Below are positions 9,936 to 21,088 of a stretch of DNA of 64,000 bases, in pieces. Positions within the stretch are counted from its first letter, which is position 1. Every line of letters starts with the position of its first letter. The position numbers were made by a program, and so were the translations under genes. The notes below the pieces were generated by a model. That model made no database searches, was not told the origin of the DNA, and saw only the letters and a list, made by a program, of their open reading frames with translations. This stretch comes from Pseudopyrenochaeta lycopersici (lineage: Eukaryota; Ascomycota; Dothideomycetes; Pleosporales; Pseudopyrenochaetaceae), in assembly GCA_003313425.1 (NCBI GenBank), contig NHZP01000078.1, positions 1 through 64,000 on the forward strand. The letters run 5' to 3'.

Positions 9936-11470
9936 AAGCTCGTTATCTTCAAGGTGAAGCTCACCAGCCAGTGGAAGCTAGAGGTGCAAGACAAGCACCA
10001 CAATCACCCCCGATCAATCAACCCTAGCGCGCACAATGTCTATCGCAGGCGTACATCGTCACAGAAGGAAGTAATTGAGTCAATGACGCACGCTGGGGCG
10101 CGGCCGATGCAGATACTAGCGGCGATCCAAAGGGAAGACCAAAACACACTGATCTCTGCCACTGATATCCGAGGTGAGAGGAAGGCAATTCGGGAGAAAC
10201 ACTTGAACGGCAGGAGTCCAATGGAGACATTATTAGATGACTTATCTACGGCAGACTGGGTCTTTGCAGTGAGGAAGGATGATAATAACCGCGTACAAAA
10301 TCTCTTTTTCGCCCACCAGAAGCAGGTTGAGTTGCTGGTGGCAAACCCTGACGTACTGTTGATGGACTGCACATACCGCACCAACAAGTATAGACTCCCA
10401 CTGTTGCACATACTCGGCTGCACCAACCTACAGACCTTCTTCTCTGCGGGCTTCTGCTTCCTTAGCAATGAGACATAAGCAGACTACTATTGGGCAATTG
10501 CAAACTTCCTGCTTAAGACAGGGATACAACGACCACAGGTATTTATCAGTGATCAGGAAGAGGCGTTGAAGATAGCAGCTCGCTCGCTACTTCCAGGAGT
10601 CCCTCAGCTTCTATGCGTGTGGCATATTAACAAGAACGTCCAGACGAAGGCTCAGCAGACCTGGCGAGACGCCGATGGCGCAACGAAAGAGGAGAAGCAG
10701 AGGATGGTTGAACACAGGGCTGCGTTCATGAAGCGTTGGACTCAGGTATGCCCCATGCCAATCGCCTAAGAGACTTTGAGGAAGCCGTCCTCTAAAAAAG
10801 TTGCTTGCAGAACTAACTAGGGCAGCTCGTCTACGCAAAGAGACCACTGGAGTTCCAGCTGAAGTGGAACGATCTGCTTAAAGACTACAGCCACCAGCAG
10901 GAACTCTGCAGATACCTGCAAGACAACCAATACCTTACACGCACTGAGTGGGCAGCTGCTTGGACTTCTCACCACCGACACTATAATACCATCACAAGTT
11001 CGCCTGTTGAAGGAATGCACAAGGTCCTGAAGGACTACCTCATGACTTCGAGAGGCGACTTGCTGCGCGTTGTAGGGAGGATTGAGCAAATGGTCAGGAG
11101 TCAATACAACAAGTACAGAAAGGAACTTGCTTCCTCCAAACATAGCGTCAAGTTCGGGCATAAGCTAGAGGCAATGCCATTCCTGCCTCCTGGCATCCAT
11201 AACGTCCTGACGCCACCGGCGATCGAGCGCATTAGGCAACAGGATCTGCTGCTCCAGAAGGAGCAGAGAGAGCGTCGCGGCGGACATCCTTGTTCAGGCC
11301 TATTCGAGAAAACAAATGGCCTTCCGTGTCGCCATACGCTGCAAGACGTAAGGAGATCTGGTTCAACGCTACGACTGAATCACCTCTACGATGACCACTG
11401 GCGGTATCAACGTGAACAAGGGCCATCAATCTGCCTGTCTCCAAGGCCACATCAGTCTGTCCTTGAGCCT
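9936..11470 (+). pseudogene. Mutator-like (MULE) transposase, broken
   Basis: Three conserved blocks of a MULE transposase occur in order. VLLMDCTYRTNKYRLPLLH (about 10345-10400) carries the first Asp. QVFISDQEEAL followed by LLCVWHINKNV carries the second Asp and the CxxH-like motif. SSPVEGMHKVLKDYL (about 11000-11045) carries the Glu. A SWIM-like C-terminus (GLFEKTNGLPCRHTLQD) follows. The frame is interrupted by TAA at 10476-10478 and 10767-10769 and changes frame between 10770 and 10850, so the gene is dead. The N-terminal DNA-binding region is truncated next to the pogo remnant. No terminal repeats were found. The closest general type is the fungal Hop-like MULE group. Confidence 0.8.
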
Positions 11471-11542
11471 CTCACCGCTCAAACAAGAGGTGGGCTGAGG
11501 AGTCAACTTTCTGGCCTACTTTGTCCATACTCTCCAGAGTAG

Positions 11543-13183
11543 AAGCCCTATGCAGATCAACAGCAGCAGTACGCTACTTATGGACCAAGTGGTTGTTGCT
11601 TGTTTGGAAGAAATAAGAGAAGAGAGCTGTTCCACAAACTTTTCTCCAGCCTCTTCGTTAAGTGGAGCCATCTTAAAGCTTCTTGTTGACAAACTGTATG
11701 AATGGAGGTAGATATCAAACGGAAGATACTGAGCCTTTGTACTGTGGATGCAACGTGCTTTAAGGTAATTTTAGGTGTTTGCTTTCCTATCTGTATCGCC
11801 TCATTTGCCTCTTTTTGCCACCAAGGCTCGGCTTCGATTGTACGGGGCGGCGCGGATTGGGGATGGATCAGCGCGATTCGTCCGGGGAGGTGAAAGTTTG
11901 GCGAGTTGCATGCATCGAAGAGCCTGGGTCCAGCTATTGCTTAGCCCGAGAGCATGGTCCAAGAGTGTGACTCTATGAAGCCACTCAGCAAACCCCTTGA
12001 CGGATGCACCTTCTTGGGTGTTGTCCCGCATCCAGCCATCTGCATAGCTTAGGTCCATGAAAGAACTCTATTGCCATGCAGTTGAATTGTGTACGTTATT
12101 TTTTTTTTATTCGTGGCGCATATAACGAATACCAGTAACAGGTGCTTTTGGAGTTTCTCGAGTGAATCTTTAAACCGTTCTTCGAGCCTCATGACACAGC
12201 TGAAGGTGCATGTATGCCTGCCAAAGCCATTTAGCAGTCAGCTTCGTCATCGGTTTACGTCTCCAAAACTGTGTGTGTCTGCAAGATGAAGTAGGCAGAG
12301 ACAGCACCAGCGACCCTGTTAAGTCCTCCAACACTTCCGTTCTCTGGTCGATTGCCCTGGCACGGTTTGGGTTCCGCGTTGGAACATTCTGCGCCCAGGG
12401 TTGGTAAGGGCTGGCAGCTCCCTAGGACTCACGCTGGTTTCTTTCACCTCGCGTGCGCTCTTGAGCCAAATACCTGCCCGATTGAGGGCTGAGAAAGGCG
12501 GCAAAGCGATGGATTATATACGACAAAAGGCCAGGGATGACAGAGCAGAATGCAGGCAGGGAATACCTGGGGAGCACTTAGCGGGCAAATACCCTGACTG
12601 ACGCATTGAGAACCCCTGCACATACTCGTTGGCAGCTTATTCTAAAAGGTAAATGTGGTTTGCATGATTCAACCGCGGAAATCCTTCCGAATGTAGTAGG
12701 AGTACTGAGAGTGTAATTTTCTTCCCTTCCATCCATCGCTTCTGCGCAATGAATCATCACCAACGTCCTCTGCCAAAAGCCATGCCCGCTCAAGCCTACT
12801 ATTATTGCCTAAGGATAGAGGCTGCGTAAGCGCTGTAACCGTAATATCAGCGATCAGTCCATATAGAACAACTTTCTGCAGCCTAACGCCTCACGTAAAG
12901 AAAGCCCTAACATGCACTGACTATCGAGGCGGGGCGAGCCAAGTCATGTCACCCGGCAAGCGCATCGCCTGGCTTACCGGAAGTATGGGAGCTCGGACAC
13001 ATCAGTAGCCAGTAAAAGGCGCATAAGCATATGGATGATATTTTCATTCTCGTCTACAGTCAGAAGCTCCTACACTGTAACTCATTACATACACCATTCC
13101 CCGTTCTCTGCTTTCTAATATTGCTTTGACCTCCACAACACGCGAGGCAGGTCTTCTCCCCCCTTCCTCCTTTGCTTGGTTGA
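11543..13183. other. intergenic, no gene recognised
   Basis: Only short overlapping open frames occur on both strands, none with a recognisable motif. The first 100-150 bases may still be the decayed end of the MULE. Confidence 0.45.
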
Positions 13184-13645
13184 CTATCTAGAAGGCGGGG
13201 AGGTTGTGACTGTTATTGGGACTTTCTTGAGCCACTTTAGAACTTTATCGTCCACCGACAAGGGTTGGTTATGATTTAAGAGCCTTTGTGATTCAACCCC
13301 TAGACCTTTGCTATCGATTTCAGTCGAAGTTCCATGCGTTGAAATATCATGTTGTGACGGCTGTAGCACCTTTATGCTTGGCGGTTGAGGTTCGTTATTG
13401 ATATAAGATGGTGGTCCGCTCTCAATCTCCGTTGGGGTTTGGTTTGTCAAGCTGTCATGGCCGAGAAGTCTGTCCCAGTTCAGACAGCCAGGCTCGCTGA
13501 GAGACTCGGATGGAGGTTGATCATCGATTTCGGTCGGCGTTAGGCTGTCAGCTCCGCCCAAGCTTGAGCTGTCGACCTCGGTCGAAGTTTGGCTGTAGGT
13601 GTCATTCGAATTAATTGTCTTATCTGAAGTAGTGCTATCGCCTGA
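13184..13645 (-). pseudogene. repeat-rich Ser/Thr/Pro ORF cut by the hAT insertion
   Basis: The minus strand encodes about 150 residues with four imperfect copies of a motif around TSTEVDSS, TPTEIDDQPPS, TPTEIESGPPS and TSTEIDSK, separated by 30-40 residues rich in Ser, Thr, Pro and Asn. The hAT element at 13654-16676 is inserted at the upstream end. If the element and one target duplication are removed, the frame continues only about 11 codons into the right flank before a stop, so the start or an upstream intron is not visible. No domain is recognised. Repeats of this kind occur in fungal surface or disordered proteins. Confidence 0.45.
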
Positions 13646-13653
13646 GCAACTGT

Positions 13654-13775
13654 CAGTGTGTCCAACAAGCAAGTAAAGTAAAAATCTACCCCTTTACTTT
13701 ACTTGCTTGATGAAAACATTTACTTTACTTGCTTGCTTGACGAGAATCCTTTACTTTACTTGCTTGCTTGACATT
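13654..13775. repeat. left terminal and subterminal repeats of the hAT element
   Basis: After the terminal inverted repeat there are four spaced copies of the motif TTTACTTTACTTGCTTG or its complement. hAT transposases bind such clustered subterminal motifs. Confidence 0.85.
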
Positions 13776-13813
13776 ACTTGGTGGTATTTCCTGATTTTGA
13801 ATCTACGATAGAC

Positions 13814-16141
13814 CTATGAAAGCATACCGGTTCGAAGAAGGTGCTTTTGACATTCGATCGCTGCCACAGTGTCTGAATTGAGGCGATTTCGTTCATCTGT
13901 GATGACCTTCTTCGTTTGTGAGAATACGCGCTCACACTTAGAGCTCATTGCCGGACAACTGAACAAATCAAACGCCATCTTAGAGAGCACAGGGTAATCA
14001 GATGCATGGTGAACCCACCACTCCAGAGGATCCTCGACATCCTGATCTGCTTTATTAGACCTAGCCATAAACTCATCAAGCTCAGAGGTGAGTTTTGTAC
14101 GCTTCCTTCCTCGCGCAATAGACGCTGAAGTAGCGGCGAGCCGTTGACGACGCTTACGAGCTTGCTGGAAAAGATCAAGCGCAGTATCGCTATCAGTAGT
14201 AACCTCATTATCCTCCTCTTGTGTTGATTCAGCTATATCTACTTCCGCAGCTGCTTCCTCGTAGCGTGCGTACACATCCTGCACTACCCGCTTTGCCTCA
14301 GCGATCCATTTCTTCTCATGACTCCATTCGAGCTCGAAATAGGTAAATTTGTTCGCAGGATGCAGGGCAACGGCGCATCGGTACGCTGGCGTAGCATCCG
14401 TAAGGGTGTAGTATTCTTCAAGCTTGGTGCGGGCAGTATCAATGGCGCATGAATAGTATTCAGAAACCTCCTCGGGGTGATCGTCTGCGAACTTTCCAGC
14501 CTCCTGGAGCTTCTTAAAGAGGATATCAAGAGACTCCAGTGTCTCATAGAGTGAGCCATGTGCTCCTTCAAGGCCAGCTTTATTAGCCCGGCCTTCCATG
14601 CGTTTGGTCAGGTCTTTAAATGGTTTCAAGACATGGAAGATGTGCTCCAAATCAGCCCAATCACGCGGGGTAATTATATCCTGTGAGATATCGTATCCCT
14701 CACCACTATGGTTATAGTGGAGAAAGAATAGATCAATTGCGTGGCGGAGCTTGAGAGCTCTCTCGATCATGGCATACACAGAGTTCCACCGGACGCCGCC
14801 GTCGACCAATAACCTAGTGTAGAGTTGTTCGATGCTGCCTTGATTGTACGCCTGCAGGATATACCGTTTCAGAAGCTCCCGCCGCTGGTCACTCCGGTTA
14901 ATCCACACGCAGAAGTTGTGGAGCTTACCGATAAAGCTCTGCTTCCTCCATATCTCAAATCGCTCATCGTCGGATGCGCCACAGAGCTCTTTCTCCAGCT
15001 TGCTGACACCCTGCCCAAAGAGGAGAGCTTTTACAATGAGATTCAGTATATGGCCGACGCATCGAAGGCGGCTCTGCTTCGTGACTGTGGGATACTGCTT
15101 TGCTAGCTCTTCAATACATGTGTCGTTATTGCTAGCGTTGTCCATCATGAAGAAGCCAACGGTAGCAGGTATATTGTACGACTCGATAACCGTCGACAGC
15201 ACCTTCGCAATGTTCTCGCCAGTGTGAGGGCCCTTTAGAGGCCGGAGGTCAAGAAGAGCTGTTTGCAACTTATGCTTCTCGTCCAGGAAGTGAGCAACAA
15301 CTGCCACATAGTTCGTTCCTTCTTCAGACGTCCAGGTATCAGTTGAGAGATGGATCTTGCTTTTGGTAAGATGGAGCTTTTCTTTCAGCCAAGTACGCCT
15401 CCCAGCATCACCGTCCCACATCTCTTTAATCCAGGTGCTAAGAGTTGACGGGCTCTTTGGCAGAACCTTATCTATATCCTCTAGGCAGCTGGCAAAGATG
15501 TTACGGGTGCGTTGATGCGTCGCTTGTCGAAAGGTAAGGTCAAGATCAACAGCCCAGTCAATAAACTCGCCCTTGAATTGAAAGTCATTAAACACTAAGC
15601 GCCGGCTTCCAAGGTATGGTATGGAGCTCGTTGTTCCCTTAGCCATATCGAACGGAGTTGACGCCACTGGTTTGTAGCCGAATTCTTCGAGTTTGTGCAG
15701 ATGCTTTAGGTGATAAATGATACTAGTAGTAGCCCCACTGTTGAATAGCGCGGAATCATGCTGGCCACTAATATGGCAGTACTTGCAGAGCCAGAACTTG
15801 TTATCTCCATCTGTTGTAAGCTGCGCGCCGTGTTTGTAGATTGCCGAGGATTGGGCTTTAGAGTTGAGGGTACGCTTGTGAGGCTGACGATATCGAATTA
15901 ATGGCAGTGGCTTCCTTTCATAGCGAATTTTGTCCCATTCAATATGGAAAGTGCATTGAGTAGATGTCGGCAGCTCTCTTTCACGGGTGGTTGGTGTAGA
16001 GGCCTCATGGGTTGGAGTTGAAACCGAACTTGGGGTTCCTAAGCGGCTCTCTGAGGTAGAGCTAGGGGGCTCGGAGGGGGTTTTAGGCGGAGAAGAACGT
16101 GTAGACCTTCCACGAGGCTGAAAGAACAGGTGAGAAGACAT
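13814..16141 (-). CDS. hAT transposase, intact, 775 residues
   Basis: A single open frame from an ATG at 16141 encodes a full hAT transposase. An N-terminal Ser/Pro-rich region is followed by a BED-type zinc finger at about residues 117-150 (WLCKYC ... IIYHLKHLH). The RNase-H-like core has the first Asp in LSTDTWTSEEG (about residue 268) and the second in FMMDNASNND (about 334). The C-terminal hAT dimerisation region includes DPLEWWVHHASDYPVLSKMA and SSKCERVFSQTKK with the catalytic Glu. No internal stop or frameshift is present. The protein would act in the nucleus to excise and insert the element. It has all parts needed in cis, although activity cannot be judged from sequence. Confidence 0.93.
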   Translation of the reverse strand: MSSHLFFQPRGRSTRSSPPKTPSEPPSSTSESRLGTPSSVSTPTHEASTPTTRERELPTSTQCTFHIEWDKIRYERKPLPLIRYRQPHKRTLNSKAQSSAIYKHGAQLTTDGDNKFWLCKYCHISGQHDSALFNSGATTSIIYHLKHLHKLEEFGYKPVASTPFDMAKGTTSSIPYLGSRRLVFNDFQFKGEFIDWAVDLDLTFRQATHQRTRNIFASCLEDIDKVLPKSPSTLSTWIKEMWDGDAGRRTWLKEKLHLTKSKIHLSTDTWTSEEGTNYVAVVAHFLDEKHKLQTALLDLRPLKGPHTGENIAKVLSTVIESYNIPATVGFFMMDNASNNDTCIEELAKQYPTVTKQSRLRCVGHILNLIVKALLFGQGVSKLEKELCGASDDERFEIWRKQSFIGKLHNFCVWINRSDQRRELLKRYILQAYNQGSIEQLYTRLLVDGGVRWNSVYAMIERALKLRHAIDLFFLHYNHSGEGYDISQDIITPRDWADLEHIFHVLKPFKDLTKRMEGRANKAGLEGAHGSLYETLESLDILFKKLQEAGKFADDHPEEVSEYYSCAIDTARTKLEEYYTLTDATPAYRCAVALHPANKFTYFELEWSHEKKWIAEAKRVVQDVYARYEEAAAEVDIAESTQEEDNEVTTDSDTALDLFQQARKRRQRLAATSASIARGRKRTKLTSELDEFMARSNKADQDVEDPLEWWVHHASDYPVLSKMAFDLFSCPAMSSKCERVFSQTKKVITDERNRLNSDTVAAIECQKHLLRTGMLS

Positions 16142-16539
16142 ATTAGCTTAGAATTTGGTAGCCTTGTAAATAAAGACTGGAGGTGTCGGATTTTTTGATG
16201 GAAATCATGGTTTGGCAGCTTGAAGTACTCATAAATATTGTCTTAAGAAGTGAATTAATTGATTGATTTTTGGACAATACTATCGTACATAAATAACGAA
16301 CGAAATAAGTTCTGGGAGTGGTTTGCTGTATAAGGATCGACAGGGGGAAAAGAAGATCGACAAGGTAGCAAAGTTGCCTCATGGCAGTTTCGCCAACATT
16401 TTTCACGGCACATCTGGCTCTTTGTGCGACTCCTGCCAATCACGGTTTTGCCGGGTGCCACCCGGTGAAATCATAATTGGTTCGCTTAGCTAGCGTCACC
16501 TAACTCATCTTCGACATGCCTAGTACAGCAATTCTGTCA

Positions 16540-16676
16540 AGCAACTTGAAGTTACTTCAAGTAATGTGAAAACCCTTACTTGTGCTTGCTTGAATGAGCC
16601 TTTACTTTACTTGCTTGTTACGTAATCAAGTAATGTCAAGCAAGCAAGTCAAGTAACTTGGTTGTTGGACACACTG
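16540..16676. repeat. right terminal and subterminal repeats of the hAT element
   Basis: Motif copies related to TTTACTTTACTTGCTTG and CAAGCAAGTCAAGTAA precede the terminal GTTGTTGGACACACTG. This end is a looser repeat array than the left one. Confidence 0.8.
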
Positions 16677-16684
16677 GCAACTGT

Positions 16685-17700
16685 CGTTTGCCGTTTCGAT
16701 TGCGTTTTAGAGCTCTCTGCATTATAATTTGTCCATCGAAGTCAAATCTAGGAATTTAATATTGGATAACGCTAGCAATTCGTTGATGGTGAGGTATTTG
16801 TAGTCCTACAGGGGTGAGCTGGGGAAGACGGCTTGTACTTGAGGAGGTAGATTGCGGTGAGTGGGCTATGCTCTGCATAAAATTGATGAAAAACATGTAG
16901 AAGCATAACAACCACAACCCCAGTAAGCTGAAGCAGGGCTAGTCAAAAATTATGCAGCCTCCCAACGCCACTTCGAGGTGAACGTAACCCCCAAGAAACG
17001 TACTTCCCCAATGTTCGTGTATTTTATTTTATTCTTGTCCATCAACCGATCAGGTCTCGACACGGGCCAGGATATTCCTACGGGAACCGCTTGACCCCTT
17101 AATGCCTAGCTATCATTGCCAGCCCGCCGTCTCTTTATTTTGCCCTTTGAATGCTTTGTGTCTTTGCCGCGGACATGGGGAGAACTGTTTGCCTGTCGAT
17201 CATTACTTTTCTTGACTGGCCGCTGCGGTAATCGCATCTTAACTCACGCATGGATAGAAAACAAAGGAGCAGCGGCAGTCCATGATGCTTAAGCGTTGTT
17301 GATAGCAAGAGTATCGACTCGACGCTCACACATGAAGCCAATGGTCGCAGGGAAGTGAAGATGACATTTAGTATCGAATTCAACAGGAAATTCTACTTCG
17401 TCCCGGCAAGCGGTTCACGGGTTCGCCCAATTTCATTCCTTAGCATCTTAATTCGATCGTCAGGCCAGACTGCTTCTTTGCTAGACCCTCCTGAGTTGGT
17501 GAGTCAAAGGCCTTCCGTTTTATCGCCGCTGAAGCTAGGCCAGGATCCGAATATTCTTGGAGCCCTGAAAGCGTAGCGTTGGCAGAAGATGAACCATGTG
17601 TACGAGATTCTTCCGCAGTTTGATTGCAGTTTGATACAATGGGTTCGTGGGTGAAACAAGGTTAACAGGATTAATGCCCATGGTAGACGTTGGGGATAGC
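16685..17700. other. intergenic, no gene recognised
   Basis: Short open frames at 17135-17383 (-) and 17355-17576 (+) overlap each other and show no domain. Confidence 0.45.
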
Positions 17701-17701
17701 A

Positions 17702-18020
17702 CTAGGCCATGGCGTGAGTTCGCGAGTGTACGAACGTGAGGCCTGAGGGCCAGCCTGTTGAGATATCGAGACACTGTGCGCGTAATGGCGCAATACTAGT
17801 TGGCATAGAAATTGGTACGTTCCGAAAACCCCCAGCGGAGTATTGTCGAGCAGGGGTTGGCGAGAGAATAAGGTAGGCTTGCCGAGCCCACTCGAAGCAC
17901 TCGAGGCGGCCAGGAAAGGAGAAGACGAGTGGAGAAGGTTCTCTGGCATCCTTGAGCAATGCATCATGCAAAAGCCACTGGTACGTCTCGGCGGTCAGAG
18001 CATAGAATAGCTCAACTATG
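17702..18020 (-). CDS. unrecognised coding-like segment
   Basis: The minus strand is open from about 18020 and reads VELFYALTAETYQWLLHDAL and then SPLVFSFPGRLECFEWARQA, which has the balanced composition of real protein rather than noise. No start codon or splice sites could be fixed and I do not recognise a family. It may be a fragment of a decayed gene. Confidence 0.25.
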
Positions 18021-18985
18021 ATATCAATTGGTCAAAAATCGCCCGCTCCGAGGCACGAGCCTAAACACGCGTTCATATGACGATCTATAATGCACGCTTA
18101 CAGTCGACGCGTATGCATTCGAGAATCCGCTTCACATCTACTTCCACAAACGCTCGTCTAGAATTAGCATTCCCGCATACATGGATCCGGAGGTCAAATA
18201 TAAACTTTCTTCACAGTAGCAAGGGACAGAGCTATATCCATCAAGAGATGATTCGTACCTCCCGCCTTTTCCTGAGAGAATTTCCACCATCCCTATTGAT
18301 ACCGTGCCAGTACTTCGAGGACTTCTGCACAGCTATTGAAATCACTATTGAAAACCTCAGCGACCCCAGAGCAAACGCATTATTGCTTAAGACTATCACA
18401 GATCTGTAGACAAAATGGCCTGAAATTAATGAAGGACGGAGTAAAACAAAGGGGAGAATATACACATACGGCACTAGAAAGTGGCTATAATGCTAGGAGA
18501 CTCCAAACAAAGCTTATTAGGAGACTTCAAGGAGTTTTAGACGGGCTAAGATCGTACGACAAAGAGTGCAAACGAAATATGGTGTTGCAAGGAAGAGCAG
18601 AACCAACGACTTTATTTCTCATCTACTACAATCTTCTGCTTCTTTTGCGTATCTCTAGCGTCAGTCGCTGTCTCACCTGAGTTGTACTCAAACAGAAGTA
18701 CATATATCTTACTCCTTCTCTGCGAGAATTCCATGCGCCAGTCGTAGTAGGGCATCGCTCTTTGATGCTTCCTCCGAAGATAGAGCCAACAGCGTAAAAG
18801 AGTCCCGAAGTTTGGCAGTGTATCAGTCGAACAGTGTCGTGGCTGATTATGTCCGCTTGAATGTAGGCTAGAAGCTTCTGCACGAGAGTAGGCGCTGTAA
18901 TAGTCGTTTGTGTGGTGCCACGGACCTCTTAGTTTCGCAGCTCTTCCGACTGTCCTCGATGCCTGACAAAGGAGAGTGGAGTAAT
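18021..18985. other. no gene recognised
   Basis: Small open frames on both strands, none with a recognisable motif. Confidence 0.45.
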
Positions 18986-18989
18986 CTAC

Positions 18990-19560
18990 GGCAACGCAAC
19001 GCCTAAGTTCAATAAGTACTGCAAAGAGAGGAACATAATTAGTCTCTATATGCCTGCCTACACGTCACATAAGCTTTAGCCGTTAGATATTAGGTGCTTC
19101 TCGCTGCTTAAGACAGCGTACGGACAAGAAGTGACCGAGCTTGCTCGCCGGGGCGTCTACTACGTCGATAAGAACGAGTTTCTCTATATATATCTACGTA
19201 TACGGCTAGCTGTTTTCTCTATTTTAAACGTCCTTAGAGGCTTCTAGAGAACAGGCCTTGTCCCGTTTAGTCCTAAACGCGTCCTTGAAACGCTTACTAT
19301 TGTCCGTACGCCGTCTCTACCGCAGCAGTCAACTACGTTTGAGCCTGCCTGGACGGCTGAAACGCCTCGTACGATAACGCAGCTTAATTAACAGGCTCGC
19401 CTCGTACGTAAGCTCCTTCAACATCCATCACAGAGCCCTTCAAGCAAGGCTCTCGCGCAGCTTGTTAAAGGTTGTTAGCTTGCGATGAGCTCAGCTACGA
19501 TTTTAGCTGAAGAAAACAGTAAACTTCGTGCCCCCCACACCCGTAGAAGACGTTAGAAGG
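18990..19560 (+). pseudogene. Fot1/pogo DDE_1 transposase, C-terminal half, RIP-damaged
   Basis: The plus strand aligns by eye to the end of the pogo catalytic domain of the intact copy at 59117-60763: FNKYCKERNIISLYMPAYTS, then HKL, PLDIRCFSLLKTAYGQEV against HSSHILQPLDVGCFAPLKQA. It goes on with LVPFSPKRVLETL and a tail LAQLVKGC followed by SATILAEENSKLRAPHTRRR. Several TAG/TAA codons lie at expected Gln/Trp positions. The N-terminal half is missing. The sequence is AT-enriched compared with the intact element. Confidence 0.75.
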
Positions 19561-19840
19561 ACACGCAGCGACAATATATAGCAACTGGAGGCGTACTACA
19601 GGTCGCGGCAGGTCGCGCGTTGGGTTACTTCCGTTACCTCAAATGGTGGCTTGGCCAAGCCACCGCATCGAGATGTTACCCCGCATTCATTACGTGGGGC
19701 AGTGCGGGGAAGTGCGGGGAAGGACGAACTCGGATCTCCAGTAGAGGGGTATGCCATCTGTAGCTGAAGCAGGCTATATTGCAGACTCCTAGAAATCAAT
19801 GTTTGCTTCTATCTTGCAATGGAATGGAACTCATAACACC

Positions 19841-20611
19841 ATGCCTCCCGCGGCCTCCTCGCCACACAAACTCCGGAAGGCAACTCTCGCTGACATCCCT
19901 CTTATCGCGCGATGTTGGTATCACGCATTCTTCGACGACGAAGTCATTGGAGAGCTTATGCATCCACGTCGGAAAGAATACCCAGAAGACCTGTATTGGC
20001 ACTTGCTGCGTGGAGTTCGAGCACGATTCTGGGACTGGAGACATCAATTCATCGTTGTAACAGTAGAAGACAATGGCAAAACGAGGATCGTCGGTGCAGC
20101 TGATTGGAGAAGGATAGGAGGCGGCGGGAAGAAGATGGAGCTGGCTTGGATTGATCCACGTGAGTTAATACTCCGATTCGAAGATGAAGTGCATGAGCTG
20201 TATGTTGATCCACGACTAGGGAATTTAATCGCGCCATCAATCTCCATATATCACAAAGTTAGTCTCAAACTCTTTCCCAATCGTGCCGCGGACCCGGCTC
20301 GAGCATCGATTTTGAGTGTTGCCTTAGCCAATGCGGCCAGTTACTGGACTGGCGAGCACGCAGAATGCTGGGATTTGTATGTTTGTGGCGTGCACCCTGA
20401 CTTTCAAGGGAAAGGCATTGGGAAGATGTTGGTGGGCTGGGGTATTGAAAAAGCAGATCAAGAACTGACGAGTGCAAGTGTGCTGTGCAGTGAGAAGAAC
20501 AGGGGGTTTTATAGTCAGGGAGGTTTAACTGAAGACATGGGAGCGTTGAAAGGGATTACTGGTGGTGGCGGAATCGCGCTATTTCGAGGTGCGAAAAAAG
20601 ATGTCGAGTAG
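19841..20611 (+). CDS. GNAT-family N-acetyltransferase
   Basis: The product is about 256 residues. The acetyl-CoA binding motif A is clear: VCGVHPDFQGKGIGKMLV (about residues 181-198), containing the Q-x-x-G-x-G/A loop (here QGKGIG). A preceding strand (ECWDLYVCGV) and the following helix are as in the family. The N-terminus starts with the usual LRKATLADIPLIARCWYHAF. I place the start at 19841, where ATG has a good context (CACCATGCC); an in-frame ATG at 19799 would add 14 residues. No intron is needed. Fungal proteins of this size acetylate small molecules or proteins, and the substrate is unknown. No damage is seen, in contrast to many neighbours. Confidence 0.88.
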   Translation: MPPAASSPHKLRKATLADIPLIARCWYHAFFDDEVIGELMHPRRKEYPEDLYWHLLRGVRARFWDWRHQFIVVTVEDNGKTRIVGAADWRRIGGGGKKMELAWIDPRELILRFEDEVHELYVDPRLGNLIAPSISIYHKVSLKLFPNRAADPARASILSVALANAASYWTGEHAECWDLYVCGVHPDFQGKGIGKMLVGWGIEKADQELTSASVLCSEKNRGFYSQGGLTEDMGALKGITGGGGIALFRGAKKDVE

Positions 20612-21088
20612 ACCAAATTATCGAAGGAGGTACGATCCAAAAAGGATCAACATTAATCCATACATTGCATGTTTTTGTATTAATTTCTCAGATTTTGCTT
20701 AACATCCCTCCCTATTTGTCCGTTACGGCGGTTGTTCCGTTAGAAAGGGATGCACATTATATAGAGCAATTTTGTAGGTATTTTTGCTCACCACCCAGCT
20801 CTAAGTCATTTAACTTGTTGTACCAATCATGGGAAGAAAATGTCCATCAACTTAAGTAACTTAAGGTTATTTGCAAAGAAACCTTTCTGCAATTAGACCC
20901 ATGTGACCAATTAGGGCTATCCCTAACACACAATGAAGTCAGGACTGAATTTAACAACTTCCCTTTTCCAGAATTGCCTTCATCTGCTCTGAGATGTTCA
21001 GGAGACCAGGAGGTTTAATCTTTTTTCACATCATAAACCGGTAATGGAAATGGAGAATCTGGCTACACGACGAGAACCCTGACGCCGC

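Larger units (their letters stand above)
13654..16676 (-). mobile_element. hAT DNA transposon, apparently complete
   Basis: The element is 3023 bp. Its ends are inverted: CAGTGTGTCCAACAA on the left and the reverse complement on the right. It is bounded by perfect 8-bp direct repeats GCAACTGT (13646-13653 and 16677-16684), the diagnostic hAT target duplication. Both subterminal regions carry many copies of CAAGCAAGTAAAGTAAA in either orientation. A single uninterrupted transposase gene fills the interior. Perfect ends plus an intact gene point to a recent insertion. A partial, diverged copy of its transposase-3' end lies at the right edge of the window. Confidence 0.95.

Noticed and set aside
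14825..15227. Plus-strand frames inside the hAT element
   Set aside because: They mirror the hAT transposase on the other strand.
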